From contig CAWADK010000015.1 in assembly GCA_963780715.1 (NCBI GenBank), positions 62,001-126,000 of the forward strand: DNA of 64,000 nt. Reading direction: 5' to 3'. The translations under genes were made by a program, and so were the position numbers. The notes under the pieces are model-generated. The model searched no databases and was not told where the DNA came from. It saw only the letters and a program-made list of their open reading frames with translations. Position 1 is the first letter of the stretch. Every line of letters begins with the position of its first letter. Below, one piece after another: positions 27,095 through 34,481 of this stretch. Source of the stretch: JALORV01 sp963780715. Its GTDB lineage: Bacteria; Pseudomonadota; Gammaproteobacteria; Burkholderiales; Burkholderiaceae_F.

Positions 27095-27967
27095 ATGAGC
27101 TGGATCGACAAGATCCTTCCGCCGCGCATCAAGCGCGAAGAAGGCTCGACACGCAAGGTCGTCCCCGAGGGCTTGTGGACCAAGTGTCCCGGCTGCGAGG
27201 CGGTGCTTTACAGCGCCGAACTCGAGAAGACGCTGATGGTGTGCCCGAAGTGCGCCCATCACCTGCGCATCGGTGCGCGGCCGCGGCTCGATGCCTTGAT
27301 GGATGCCGAAGGTCGTTACGAGATCGGGCAGGAAGTCGTGCCGGTCGATGCGCTCAAGTTCAAGGACAGCCGCAAGTACACCGACCGCCTGCGTGAGGCC
27401 ATGGAGGAAACCGGAGAGACCGACGCGCTCGTCGTCATGGGCGGCGCGATCCGCGCGGTGCCGGTGGTGGTCGCCTGCTTCGAGTTCCAGTTCATGGGCG
27501 GTTCGATGGGCTCGGTCGTGGGCGAGCGCTTCGTGCGCGGCGTCGATACGGCGATCGAGCAGAAGGTGCCGTTCATCTGCATCACGTCCACGGGCGGTGC
27601 ACGCATGCAGGAGGGGTTGCTGTCGCTGTTCCAGATGGCAAAGACCACGGCGATGATCGCGCGCCTGGCCGAAGCGAAGCTGCCGTTCGTTTCGGTGCTG
27701 GCCGATCCGACCATGGGCGGAGTCTCGGCGAGCTTCGCGTTCATGGGAGATGTCGTCATTGCCGAGCCGAAGGCCCTGATCGGATTCGCCGGGCCACGCG
27801 TGATCGAGCAGACGGTGCGTGAGAAACTGCCGGAAGGGTTCCAGCGCGCCGAGTTCCTGCTGACCAAGGGCGCGATCGACATGATCATCGATCGCCGCGA
27901 GATGCGTGACGAGATCGCCCGCCTGCTGGCGCTGCTGCTGAGGCAGCCGGCCGACGCGATTAGCTGA
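27095..27967 (+). CDS. accD: Acetyl-CoA carboxylase carboxyltransferase beta subunit
   Basis: A 290-residue subunit that, with AccA, moves the carboxyl group from biotin to acetyl-CoA to give malonyl-CoA. The N-terminal zinc ribbon has Cys31, Cys34, Cys50 and Cys53 (CPGC, CPKC); the crotonase-like core has TSTGGARMQEG, ADPTMGGVSASFA and GFAGPRVIEQTV. The ATG at 27095 with GGAGG 7 bases upstream is preferred over the TTG two codons earlier. Lies between trpA and folC as in most Proteobacteria. Confidence 0.97.
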   Translation: MSWIDKILPPRIKREEGSTRKVVPEGLWTKCPGCEAVLYSAELEKTLMVCPKCAHHLRIGARPRLDALMDAEGRYEIGQEVVPVDALKFKDSRKYTDRLREAMEETGETDALVVMGGAIRAVPVVVACFEFQFMGGSMGSVVGERFVRGVDTAIEQKVPFICITSTGGARMQEGLLSLFQMAKTTAMIARLAEAKLPFVSVLADPTMGGVSASFAFMGDVVIAEPKALIGFAGPRVIEQTVREKLPEGFQRAEFLLTKGAIDMIIDRREMRDEIARLLALLLRQPADAIS

Positions 27968-28010
27968 CGTTCAGGGGAGCCGGCCGCTGCGCGTCCGGCG
28001 ACGGATTCAC

Positions 28011-29300
28011 TTGGAACCTCCTACGCTGGCCGACTGGCTGGCACGCCTCGAGCGCCTGCACCCGAAGGGCATCGACCTCGGCCTGGATCGCGTCCGGGTG
28101 GTCGCGGACCGGCTGGCGTTGCGGCTCGGCGCTCCGACGATCGTCGTCGGCGGAACCAACGGCAAGGGGTCGACCTGCGCGATGCTGGACAGCATCCTGC
28201 GCGCCGGCGGATATCGCACGGCGCTTTACACCTCGCCGCATCTGCTCGACTTCAACGAACGTGCGTGCATTGACGGCGCGAATGTCTCCGATGCGATGCT
28301 GGTCGAGCAGTTCGAGGCGGTCGAGGCCGCGCGCGGCGAGGTGTCACTGACCTACTTCGAGTTCACGACGCTCGCGATCCTGCGCCTGTTCGCGGCGTCA
28401 CGGCTCGACGCCGCCGTGCTGGAGATCGGGCTCGGAGGACGGCTCGATGCCGTCAACCTGATCGATGCTGACGTATCGATCGTCACCTCGGTCGACCTGG
28501 ACCACATGGACTACCTCGGCGAGACGCGTGAGGAGATCGGTTTCGAGAAGGCCCATATCTACCGTTCCGGCCGGCCGGCGATCTGCAGTGATCCACAACC
28601 ACCGCAGTCACTGCTCGACCATGCGCGGGCGATCGGGGCGGATCTCTGGCGCTTTGGCAGCGACTTCAACTACCAGGGTGACCGCCAGCAGTGGGCCTAC
28701 GGCGGACGCCAGCGGCGACGCAGCGGCCTGCCGTATCCGGCGCTGCGCGGCGCGAACCAGTTGCTGAATGCGTCCGGCGCGCTGGCGGCGCTGGAGGCGC
28801 TCGAGGACCGGCTGCCGGTGTCGCAGCAGGCCGTTCGACAGGGCCTCCTGACCGTTGAACTCCCGGCGCGATTCCAGGTTTTGCCGGGTCGGCCGGCGAC
28901 GATCCTCGACGTGGCGCACAACCCGCATGCGGCCGCGGTACTGGCCGACAACCTCGACAACATGGGCTTCTACCCCGCCACGCATGCGGTGTTCGGCATG
29001 CTGCGCGACAAGGACATCGGCGCGGTGGTCGCCAGGCTGGGCGCACGTGTCGACCACTGGCACATCGGTTCCACATTCGGGCCGCGCGGCTCATCCGCGG
29101 CCGAAACCGCGGCGATCGTTCGTCGCGTGGCCGGCGGACGGACGCCGCCTTCGATTACCGAGCACGATTCCGTCGCCCAGGCCTATGCTTACGCGCGGGA
29201 ACACGCAGGTGCCGATGATAGAATTCTTGCCTTCGGTTCCTTCCTCACCGTGGCGGATGTGATGCGTGTGATTCGCGCGGAGCGTCAGTCGGGAGCGTGA
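28011..29300 (+). CDS. folC: Folylpolyglutamate / dihydrofolate synthase
   Basis: A 429-residue Mur-ligase-fold enzyme that makes dihydrofolate and adds glutamates to folates. The P-loop is GGTNGKGSTCAML near 47-59, followed by YTSPHLLDFNER, EIGLGGRLDAVN and SVDLDHMDYLGET, with DVAHNPHAA in the C-terminal domain. Start appears to be TTG at 28011, in line with the usual folC N-terminus (LADWLARLERLHPKGIDLGL). Length is normal. Confidence 0.94.
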   Translation: MEPPTLADWLARLERLHPKGIDLGLDRVRVVADRLALRLGAPTIVVGGTNGKGSTCAMLDSILRAGGYRTALYTSPHLLDFNERACIDGANVSDAMLVEQFEAVEAARGEVSLTYFEFTTLAILRLFAASRLDAAVLEIGLGGRLDAVNLIDADVSIVTSVDLDHMDYLGETREEIGFEKAHIYRSGRPAICSDPQPPQSLLDHARAIGADLWRFGSDFNYQGDRQQWAYGGRQRRRSGLPYPALRGANQLLNASGALAALEALEDRLPVSQQAVRQGLLTVELPARFQVLPGRPATILDVAHNPHAAAVLADNLDNMGFYPATHAVFGMLRDKDIGAVVARLGARVDHWHIGSTFGPRGSSAAETAAIVRRVAGGRTPPSITEHDSVAQAYAYAREHAGADDRILAFGSFLTVADVMRVIRAERQSGA

Positions 29301-29320
29301 GGACCACAACTGGAGCGCGG

Positions 29321-30085
29321 ATGTCTTTGGCTTTTTGGCGTCGTAAACCCAAGGCTGATGACGCCGCTCCGCCCCGCACCTCCCGTTCTGCCACCGGCGA
29401 TGACGACCCTGGCACGCGCGCCGATCCCGCCGCGACGTTGCGCGCACGGGCGCGACGCCGCCTGATTGGCGCGGCCGCACTGCTGCTGCTGGTGATCATC
29501 GTCGTGCCAATGGTGCTCGATCCCGAGCCCAAGCCAGTGCCGGACAACATCCCGATCGACATCCCCAGCGAGAAATCCAGGTTTTCGCCGCGACTGACCC
29601 TGCCGCCGGTGCCGGCACCGGAGAACGTCCCACTGCCGCCGCCCGATGCGGCGCCTGCAGCCTCGGGGCCTGCCGCCGATGCTGCAGCGGCCGCAGCCGT
29701 GAAGAAAGAGCCGGTGGAGGCCGCAAAGAAAGAGTCGACGGATTCGGCCAAGAAGGACGCGGCACGCCCGGCGACAGCTGCAAAGTCCGAGGAGCAGCAA
29801 GCCCGCGCTGCGCTTGAAGGCAAGGCCGCGGACGCCGTTCCTGCCCCGACCAAGGGCGGGAAGTTCGCCGTTCAGGCGGCGGCGACGTCGAGCGAAGCCG
29901 CGGCCCGGGAACTGTCGGAGCGGCTGAAGAAGGCGGGGCTGTCGCCGTACACGGAAGGCGTGCAGACGGCCGAGGGGATGCGCTACCGGGTGCGGGTCGG
30001 GCCCTACGCGACGCGTGAAGAGGCCGAGCGGGTGCGTACCCGGCTCAAGTCTCTCGGCATCAGTGCCAACATCGTGACACCCTAG
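29321..30085 (+). CDS. SPOR-domain protein, DedD-like
   Basis: A 254-residue bitopic membrane protein. A short cytoplasmic N-terminus (MSLAFWRRKPKADD) precedes a transmembrane helix (LIGAAALLLLVIIVVPMVL, about 48-66), a Pro/Ala/Lys-rich periplasmic linker and a C-terminal SPOR domain (KFAVQAAATSSEAAAREL to VRTRLKSLGISANIV). SPOR domains bind denuded glycan at the division septum, as in DedD and FtsN. The ATG at 29321 has a GGAG site; a GTG eight codons earlier is possible. Between folC and cvpA, the standard dedD position. Confidence 0.87.
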   Translation: MSLAFWRRKPKADDAAPPRTSRSATGDDDPGTRADPAATLRARARRRLIGAAALLLLVIIVVPMVLDPEPKPVPDNIPIDIPSEKSRFSPRLTLPPVPAPENVPLPPPDAAPAASGPAADAAAAAAVKKEPVEAAKKESTDSAKKDAARPATAAKSEEQQARAALEGKAADAVPAPTKGGKFAVQAAATSSEAAARELSERLKKAGLSPYTEGVQTAEGMRYRVRVGPYATREEAERVRTRLKSLGISANIVTP

Positions 30086-30089
30086 ACCG

Positions 30090-30593
30090 ATGACTCCGAT
30101 CGACTGGGCCATCGTTGCAACGCTTGCCCTGTCGGTATTGCTTGGGGTCGTGCGTGGTGTCGTGCGCGAGATGTTCGCGCTCGCCGGCTGGATCGTCGGC
30201 GTGCTGCTGGCACTCCAGTTCGCGGCGCCGATCGGGAACTGGCTTCCATTGGAGTTGCCCCTCGGCGCCCGGACGGCGCTCGCCGGCCTCGTGATCGTGG
30301 TCGGCACGTTGCTCGCCGCGGCGCTGGTGGCCGCGCTGCTGCGTGCGGCGCTCAGCGCTGCGAAGCTCTCGATCGAGGATCGAATGCTGGGCGGCCTGTT
30401 CGGTGTGCTGCGCGGAGCGATTGTCATCGGACTTGTCGTGCTGGTCGCCGTCGCCGCCGGTGGCCCGCGCCAGACGTGGTGGCAGGCGTCTTCGTTGTTG
30501 CCGTGGGCGCAGGCAAGCGTACGATTCGCTTCGCCGTTGCTGCCGGAATCCCTGGCGCGTTACGTGCCGCACGCGGCAAAAAGGGAGAACTGA
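30090..30593 (+). CDS. cvpA: CvpA family membrane protein
   Basis: A 167-residue protein with four hydrophobic helices and the CvpA opening DWAIVATLALSVLLGVVRGVVRE. The family is linked to colicin V production and envelope stress. It sits one base before purF, its near-universal partner, and four bases after the SPOR gene. Confidence 0.92.
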   Translation: MTPIDWAIVATLALSVLLGVVRGVVREMFALAGWIVGVLLALQFAAPIGNWLPLELPLGARTALAGLVIVVGTLLAAALVAALLRAALSAAKLSIEDRMLGGLFGVLRGAIVIGLVVLVAVAAGGPRQTWWQASSLLPWAQASVRFASPLLPESLARYVPHAAKREN

Positions 30594-30594
30594 G

Positions 30595-32112
30595 ATGTGC
30601 GGGATCGTCGGAGTCGTCGCGACCGGCCCGGTGAATCAATTGCTGTATGACTCCCTGCAACTGCTGCAGCACCGAGGCCAGGATGCAGCGGGCATTGCCA
30701 CCGGTGCCGGCAACACGTTCTCAATGTGGAAGGGCAACGGAATGGTGCGGGAAATCTTCCGCACCCGGAACATGCGCAACCTTGCTGGCAACGCCGGCAT
30801 CGCGCACGTTCGTTACCCGACCGCCGGATCTGCCACCAACCCGGAGGAAGCGCAGCCGTTCTATGTGAACGCGCCCTTCGGCATCACGCTCGGCCACAAC
30901 GGCAACCTGACCAACGCGGAACAGCTCAAGAGTGAGATGTTCCGCATCGACCGGCGTCACATCAACACGACGTCGGATTCTGAAGTGCTGCTCAACGTGC
31001 TGGCGCACGAGCTGCAGGAACAGAGTTCGAGCTACACGCTGGATCCGGCCACGATCTTCCGCGCAGTTTCCGGCCTGCACCGCCGGGTCCGTGGGGCCTA
31101 TGCGTGCGTCGCCCACATCGCCGGCCACGGCATCGTCGCATTCCGTGATCCGTACGGGATCCGGCCGCTCTGCTACGGCGTCAACGAGACCGACAGCGGC
31201 ACCGAGTACCTGGTCGCGAGCGAATCGGTCGCGGTCGAGGGCCTCGGATTCAAGTTCGTGCGCGACGTCGGACCTGGCGAAGCGGTGTTCATCGACCTCG
31301 AGGGCAACTTTCACGCCCAGCAGTGCGCCGAGCGCCACTCGCTGAATCCATGCATCTTCGAGTATGTCTACTTCGCCCGGCCGGACTCGGTCATCGATGG
31401 CGTCAGTGTGTATGCGTCTCGCCTGAAAATGGGCGAGCACCTGGCGGAGAAGATCCGGCGCCAGTTTGGCACCGGCGACATCGATGTCGTCATGCCGATT
31501 CCGGACACTTCGCGGCCGGCGGCGATGCAGCTGGCGATGAAGCTCGGCCTGGAGTTCCGGGAGGGGTTCTTCAAGAACCGGTATGTGGGCCGCACCTTCA
31601 TCATGCCGGGCCAGGCCGTGCGGCGTAAGAGTGTGCGGCAGAAGCTGAATGCACTGCCGACCGAGTTCAAGGGCAAAAATGTACTGCTGGTGGACGATTC
31701 GATCGTGCGGGGCACGACATCGCGCGAGATCGTGCACATGGCGCGCGAGTCAGGAGCGAACAAGGTGATCTTCGCCTCTGCGGCGCCACCGGTGCGCTTT
31801 CCCAATGTCTACGGCATCGACATGCCGACGCGCAACGAGTTGATCGCGCACGACCGCACGGACGAAGAGATCCGCCGCATGATCGAGGCCGATGGGCTCG
31901 TCTACCAGGACATCGATGCGATGAAGCGGTCGGTCGCGGAACTGGGGCCCCATCTGAACAGCTTCGAGGCAAGTTGCTTCGATGGGGTCTACATCACCGG
32001 TGACGTCACGCCCGAATACCTCGACCGCCTGGAGGCGACGCGCCAGGCAGCCGATGCCGCCGACATCGAATTGCGGACGCAGCTGAACCTCAACCTGGCA
32101 TCGGCGGACTGA
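30595..32112 (+). CDS. purF: Amidophosphoribosyltransferase
   Basis: A 505-residue enzyme for the first committed purine step, PRPP plus glutamine to phosphoribosylamine. The nucleophile is Cys2, exposed after Met removal (MCGIVGVV). Glutaminase blocks include HRGQDAAGIAT and the PTAGSATNPEEAQPF stretch. The PRPP site is VLLVDDSIVRGTTSREIV near 362-379. No propeptide, as in the E. coli type. Strongly conserved along its length. Confidence 0.97.
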   Translation: MCGIVGVVATGPVNQLLYDSLQLLQHRGQDAAGIATGAGNTFSMWKGNGMVREIFRTRNMRNLAGNAGIAHVRYPTAGSATNPEEAQPFYVNAPFGITLGHNGNLTNAEQLKSEMFRIDRRHINTTSDSEVLLNVLAHELQEQSSSYTLDPATIFRAVSGLHRRVRGAYACVAHIAGHGIVAFRDPYGIRPLCYGVNETDSGTEYLVASESVAVEGLGFKFVRDVGPGEAVFIDLEGNFHAQQCAERHSLNPCIFEYVYFARPDSVIDGVSVYASRLKMGEHLAEKIRRQFGTGDIDVVMPIPDTSRPAAMQLAMKLGLEFREGFFKNRYVGRTFIMPGQAVRRKSVRQKLNALPTEFKGKNVLLVDDSIVRGTTSREIVHMARESGANKVIFASAAPPVRFPNVYGIDMPTRNELIAHDRTDEEIRRMIEADGLVYQDIDAMKRSVAELGPHLNSFEASCFDGVYITGDVTPEYLDRLEATRQAADAADIELRTQLNLNLASAD

Positions 32113-32127
32113 GCAACCGGGTTCTCG

Positions 32128-32135
32128 TATACAAT
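32128..32135 (+). promoter_or_regulatory. Candidate -10 box for the metZ leader
   Basis: TATACAAT just upstream of the riboswitch. Initiation 7 bases downstream would place the 5' end at about 32142, exactly at the riboswitch 5' arm. The -35 region is weak. Confidence 0.45.
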
Positions 32136-32142
32136 TCGCCGA

Positions 32143-32200
32143 TCGCGCCGATTTGAAGTCTCAGCTTGCGGGCGCTTAACAAATGCGGCTAAAGCGAGGG
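32143..32200 (+). promoter_or_regulatory. SAM-II (metX / SAM-alpha) riboswitch controlling metZ
   Basis: The leader matches the SAM-II consensus closely: a 5' arm TCGCGCCGATTT, a variable loop, the returning arm GGCGC (32171-32175, pairing with GCGCC at 32145-32149), then AAATGCGGCTAAAGCG. The known aptamer has TCGCGC-GATTTAA and AAATGTAGCTAAA at the same relative places. SAM-II folds as an H-type pseudoknot closing on S-adenosylmethionine and normally turns expression off. Its position, between purF and a homocysteine-forming enzyme and followed by a terminator, fits. Identification is by recalled consensus, not by a covariance search. Confidence 0.85.
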
Positions 32201-32209
32201 GCTCTAAAG

Positions 32210-32241
32210 AACCCGCTGCGCTGACGCCGGCGGGTTTTTTT
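32210..32241 (+). terminator. Intrinsic terminator of the metZ leader (expression platform)
   Basis: AACCCGC (32210-32216) pairs with GCGGGTT (32230-32236), with an inner GCG/CGC extension and a CTGA loop, followed by seven T. The T-run touches the metZ ATG at 32242. The 3' arm contains GGCGGG, the only Shine-Dalgarno-like stretch before the ATG, so the hairpin could block both elongation and ribosome binding. Confidence 0.8.
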
Positions 32242-33447
32242 ATGGCCGATCACATCACTCCTCCCGACTTCGATTTCGACACCCGCGCCGTGCGCGCCGG
32301 GACGCTGCGCACGCCGTTCAACGAGCACAGCGAAGCGGTCTTCCTGACTTCCAGCTTCGTCTTCGACAGCGCGGCGCAGGCGGCGGCGCGGTTCTCGGGC
32401 GCCGAAGAGGGCTACGTCTACTCGCGCTTCTCGAATCCGACGGTGCGCATGTTCGAGCAGCGGCTTGCTTCGCTCGAAGGCGCGGAGGAGTGCATCGCCA
32501 CGGCGTCTGGGATGGCCGCGATCATGGCGACCTGCCTGGCCACGCTGAAGACCGGGGACCACGTCGTGTGCGCCGCCAACGTCTTCGGTGCGTCGGTGCA
32601 GCTTTTCTCGACGGTGCTGGCGCGCTTCGGCGTCGACGTCAGCTACGTCGACGCCACGGACCCCGCTGCGTGGCGTGCCGCTGTGACGTCGCGGACGCGG
32701 CTGCTTTACTGTGAAACGCCATCGAATCCGCTGATGGAAATCGTCGATCTCACCGCGTTCGCAGCACTGGGGCGCGAGATCGGCGCGCTCACCGTCGTCG
32801 ACAACTGCTTCTGCACTCCGGTCCTGCAGCGGCCGCTCGAGTTCGGGGTGGACGCGGTGATCCATTCCGCCACGAAGTACCTCGACGGACAGGGCAGGGT
32901 GCTCGGCGGCGCGGTGTTGGGCTCGCAGAAGTTCATCCGTGAGCAGGTGCTGCCTGTGCTGCGCACGACCGGGCCTAGCCTGTCGCCATTCAACGCCTGG
33001 GTGCTGCTGAAGGGCCTCGAAACGCTGGGGCTGCGCCTGCGCGCGCAAAGCGCCGCCGCGCTGGAACTCGCACAGTGGCTGACCGCGCAGCCGCAGGTTG
33101 CGCGGGTGCACTACCCCGGCCTGCCATCGCATCGCCAGGCGGAACTTTGCGCGCGGCAGCAGGCGAGTGGCGGCGCTGTCGTGGCCTTCGAGATCCACGG
33201 CGATACGCCGGCGGCGGCTCGCGCTCGCGCCTGGGCCTCCATTGACCGGGTCCGGCTGATGTCGATCACGGCCAATCTCGGAGACACGCGCACGACGATC
33301 ACCCACCCCGCGAGCACGACGCACGGGCGTATCAGTCCCGAGGCACGCGAACGCGCCGGCATCCGCGAGGGCCTGATCCGCATCGCCGTCGGGCTCGAGT
33401 CGGTCGGCGACATCCGGCGCGACCTCGCGCAGGCACTCGCGACCTGA
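32242..33447 (+). CDS. metZ: O-succinylhomoserine sulfhydrylase
   Basis: A 401-residue PLP enzyme making homocysteine directly from O-succinylhomoserine and sulfide. SRFSNPTVRMFEQRLA (61-76) contributes to the phosphate site, CETPSNPLMEIVDL is at 157-170 and the Schiff-base lysine is K212 in HSATKYLDGQGRVLGG. Length and motifs match the MetZ subgroup, and the place after purF is the classic one. The start codon lies immediately after the leader terminator T-run, and a SAM-II element lies upstream, so expression should fall when SAM is plentiful. Confidence 0.93.
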   Translation: MADHITPPDFDFDTRAVRAGTLRTPFNEHSEAVFLTSSFVFDSAAQAAARFSGAEEGYVYSRFSNPTVRMFEQRLASLEGAEECIATASGMAAIMATCLATLKTGDHVVCAANVFGASVQLFSTVLARFGVDVSYVDATDPAAWRAAVTSRTRLLYCETPSNPLMEIVDLTAFAALGREIGALTVVDNCFCTPVLQRPLEFGVDAVIHSATKYLDGQGRVLGGAVLGSQKFIREQVLPVLRTTGPSLSPFNAWVLLKGLETLGLRLRAQSAAALELAQWLTAQPQVARVHYPGLPSHRQAELCARQQASGGAVVAFEIHGDTPAAARARAWASIDRVRLMSITANLGDTRTTITHPASTTHGRISPEARERAGIREGLIRIAVGLESVGDIRRDLAQALAT

Positions 33448-33470
33448 TCCGCGCGTTAGTGCGTTCGGAT

Positions 33471-33515
33471 GATCCGCCAGCGTCGAAACGCTGGCGCTAA
33501 GACGTAAGGCGGATC
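33471..33515 (+). other. Nested alternative hairpins upstream of the cytochrome cluster
   Basis: An outer inverted repeat GATCCGCC (33471-33478) / GGCGGATC (33508-33515) encloses and partly shares bases with an inner 9-bp stem CGCCAGCGT (33475-33483) / ACGCTGGCG (33488-33496) with a CGAA loop. Both full stems cannot form together. There is no T-run, so it is not a normal terminator. It lies between the metZ stop and the first cytochrome gene; function unknown. Confidence 0.5.
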
Positions 33516-33613
33516 GAAAGTCCATTCCCGCTCAATGACAATTCGCGCACGGCGACGCGTGCCGTGCGCGTCGCGTTCGTACGCGCCACCTGCGGGCAAA
33601 GAGCGAATCGGGA

Positions 33614-34480
33614 ATGAGCCAGAAGTTTCGAATCTTGAGAGAACTTGTGCTGATCTTGCCCGTTGCCTTGGCGGGCTCGATTGCTTCGGCGCAGACGACG
33701 GGCGACTCGAATGCAGGCCAGCAACTGTTCACGACAACGCTTTCGCCGCAGTGCTCGGGCTGTCACTCGACGACCAACGCCGCGGCTGCGAACTCGCTCA
33801 CGACGATACGCAACAACATCACGAATCGCGCGACGGCGGCGGGCGCAGCCGGCACGTTGAGCTTTGCCAAGGCCCTGGAGGCACTGGATCGTGCGCTGAC
33901 CGGAACGACACTGGGTGGCGCGGTCACCGGCATGAATGGCTTTTACACGCTCTCATCGACGCAGCGCGGCGACCTCGCCGCCTACATAGCAGGGCTGGCC
34001 GGCCTGGCGCCGATTCTGAGCTACTCGCCCAACCCGGGTGGCGCAACCTTCAGTGCCACGGCCATCGGTGCTTCGTCCAACGCGACGGTCACCCTTCGCA
34101 ACACCGGCACCGCGCCGCTGACGTTTGCCACCAACAACGCCATCACGGTCGCGACGGGCGGAGACAGCGCCGACTTCAGCATCGCTTCCACGACCTGCAC
34201 GCCGGGAAGCTCCCTCGCCCCCAACGGCACGTGCACGATTACCGCCAGGTTCGCGCCGACTGCAGGGACAGCCTTGCAGCGGTCGGCGTCCATCGGTGTC
34301 GAAACAACGACCAGCAGGTCGCTGGTGCCGATGCTTGGCAACGTTGCCGTGCCGGCAGCGGCGACTCCACCCACTGGCTCAGCCAACGCGCCGTCATCCG
34401 GCGGCGGCGGGAGTCTCCAATGGATTGCGCTCCTGCTGCTGGCAGGACTCGTACCCCTGCGCCGCGCCGAAAGGGACTGA
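33614..34480 (+). CDS. Exported cytochrome-c-like protein with one choice-of-anchor-D repeat and GlyGly-CTERM-like tail
   Basis: A 288-residue exported protein. The signal peptide ends near ASAQ (residue 27). A cytochrome-c-like domain follows with heme motif CSGCH at 47-51 and a possible axial Met107 (TGMNGFYTL). One Ig-like ASH/choice-of-anchor-D repeat spans about 138-245, with two Cys (195 and 207, TCTPG and CTITARFAP) likely to bridge. After a Ser/Pro linker the tail is GGGGSLQW, a hydrophobic helix and RR, which matches GlyGly-CTERM sorting signals cleaved by rhombosortase. First of three related genes; function unknown. Electron transfer or a surface role is inference. Confidence 0.75.
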   Translation: MSQKFRILRELVLILPVALAGSIASAQTTGDSNAGQQLFTTTLSPQCSGCHSTTNAAAANSLTTIRNNITNRATAAGAAGTLSFAKALEALDRALTGTTLGGAVTGMNGFYTLSSTQRGDLAAYIAGLAGLAPILSYSPNPGGATFSATAIGASSNATVTLRNTGTAPLTFATNNAITVATGGDSADFSIASTTCTPGSSLAPNGTCTITARFAPTAGTALQRSASIGVETTTSRSLVPMLGNVAVPAAATPPTGSANAPSSGGGGSLQWIALLLLAGLVPLRRAERD

Positions 34481-34481
34481 C

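Noticed and set aside
33471..33515. A c-di-GMP (GEMM) riboswitch upstream of the cytochrome cluster
   Set aside because: Considered because of the GAAA-like loop and position, but the conserved core expected for GEMM-I and its tetraloop receptor are absent.
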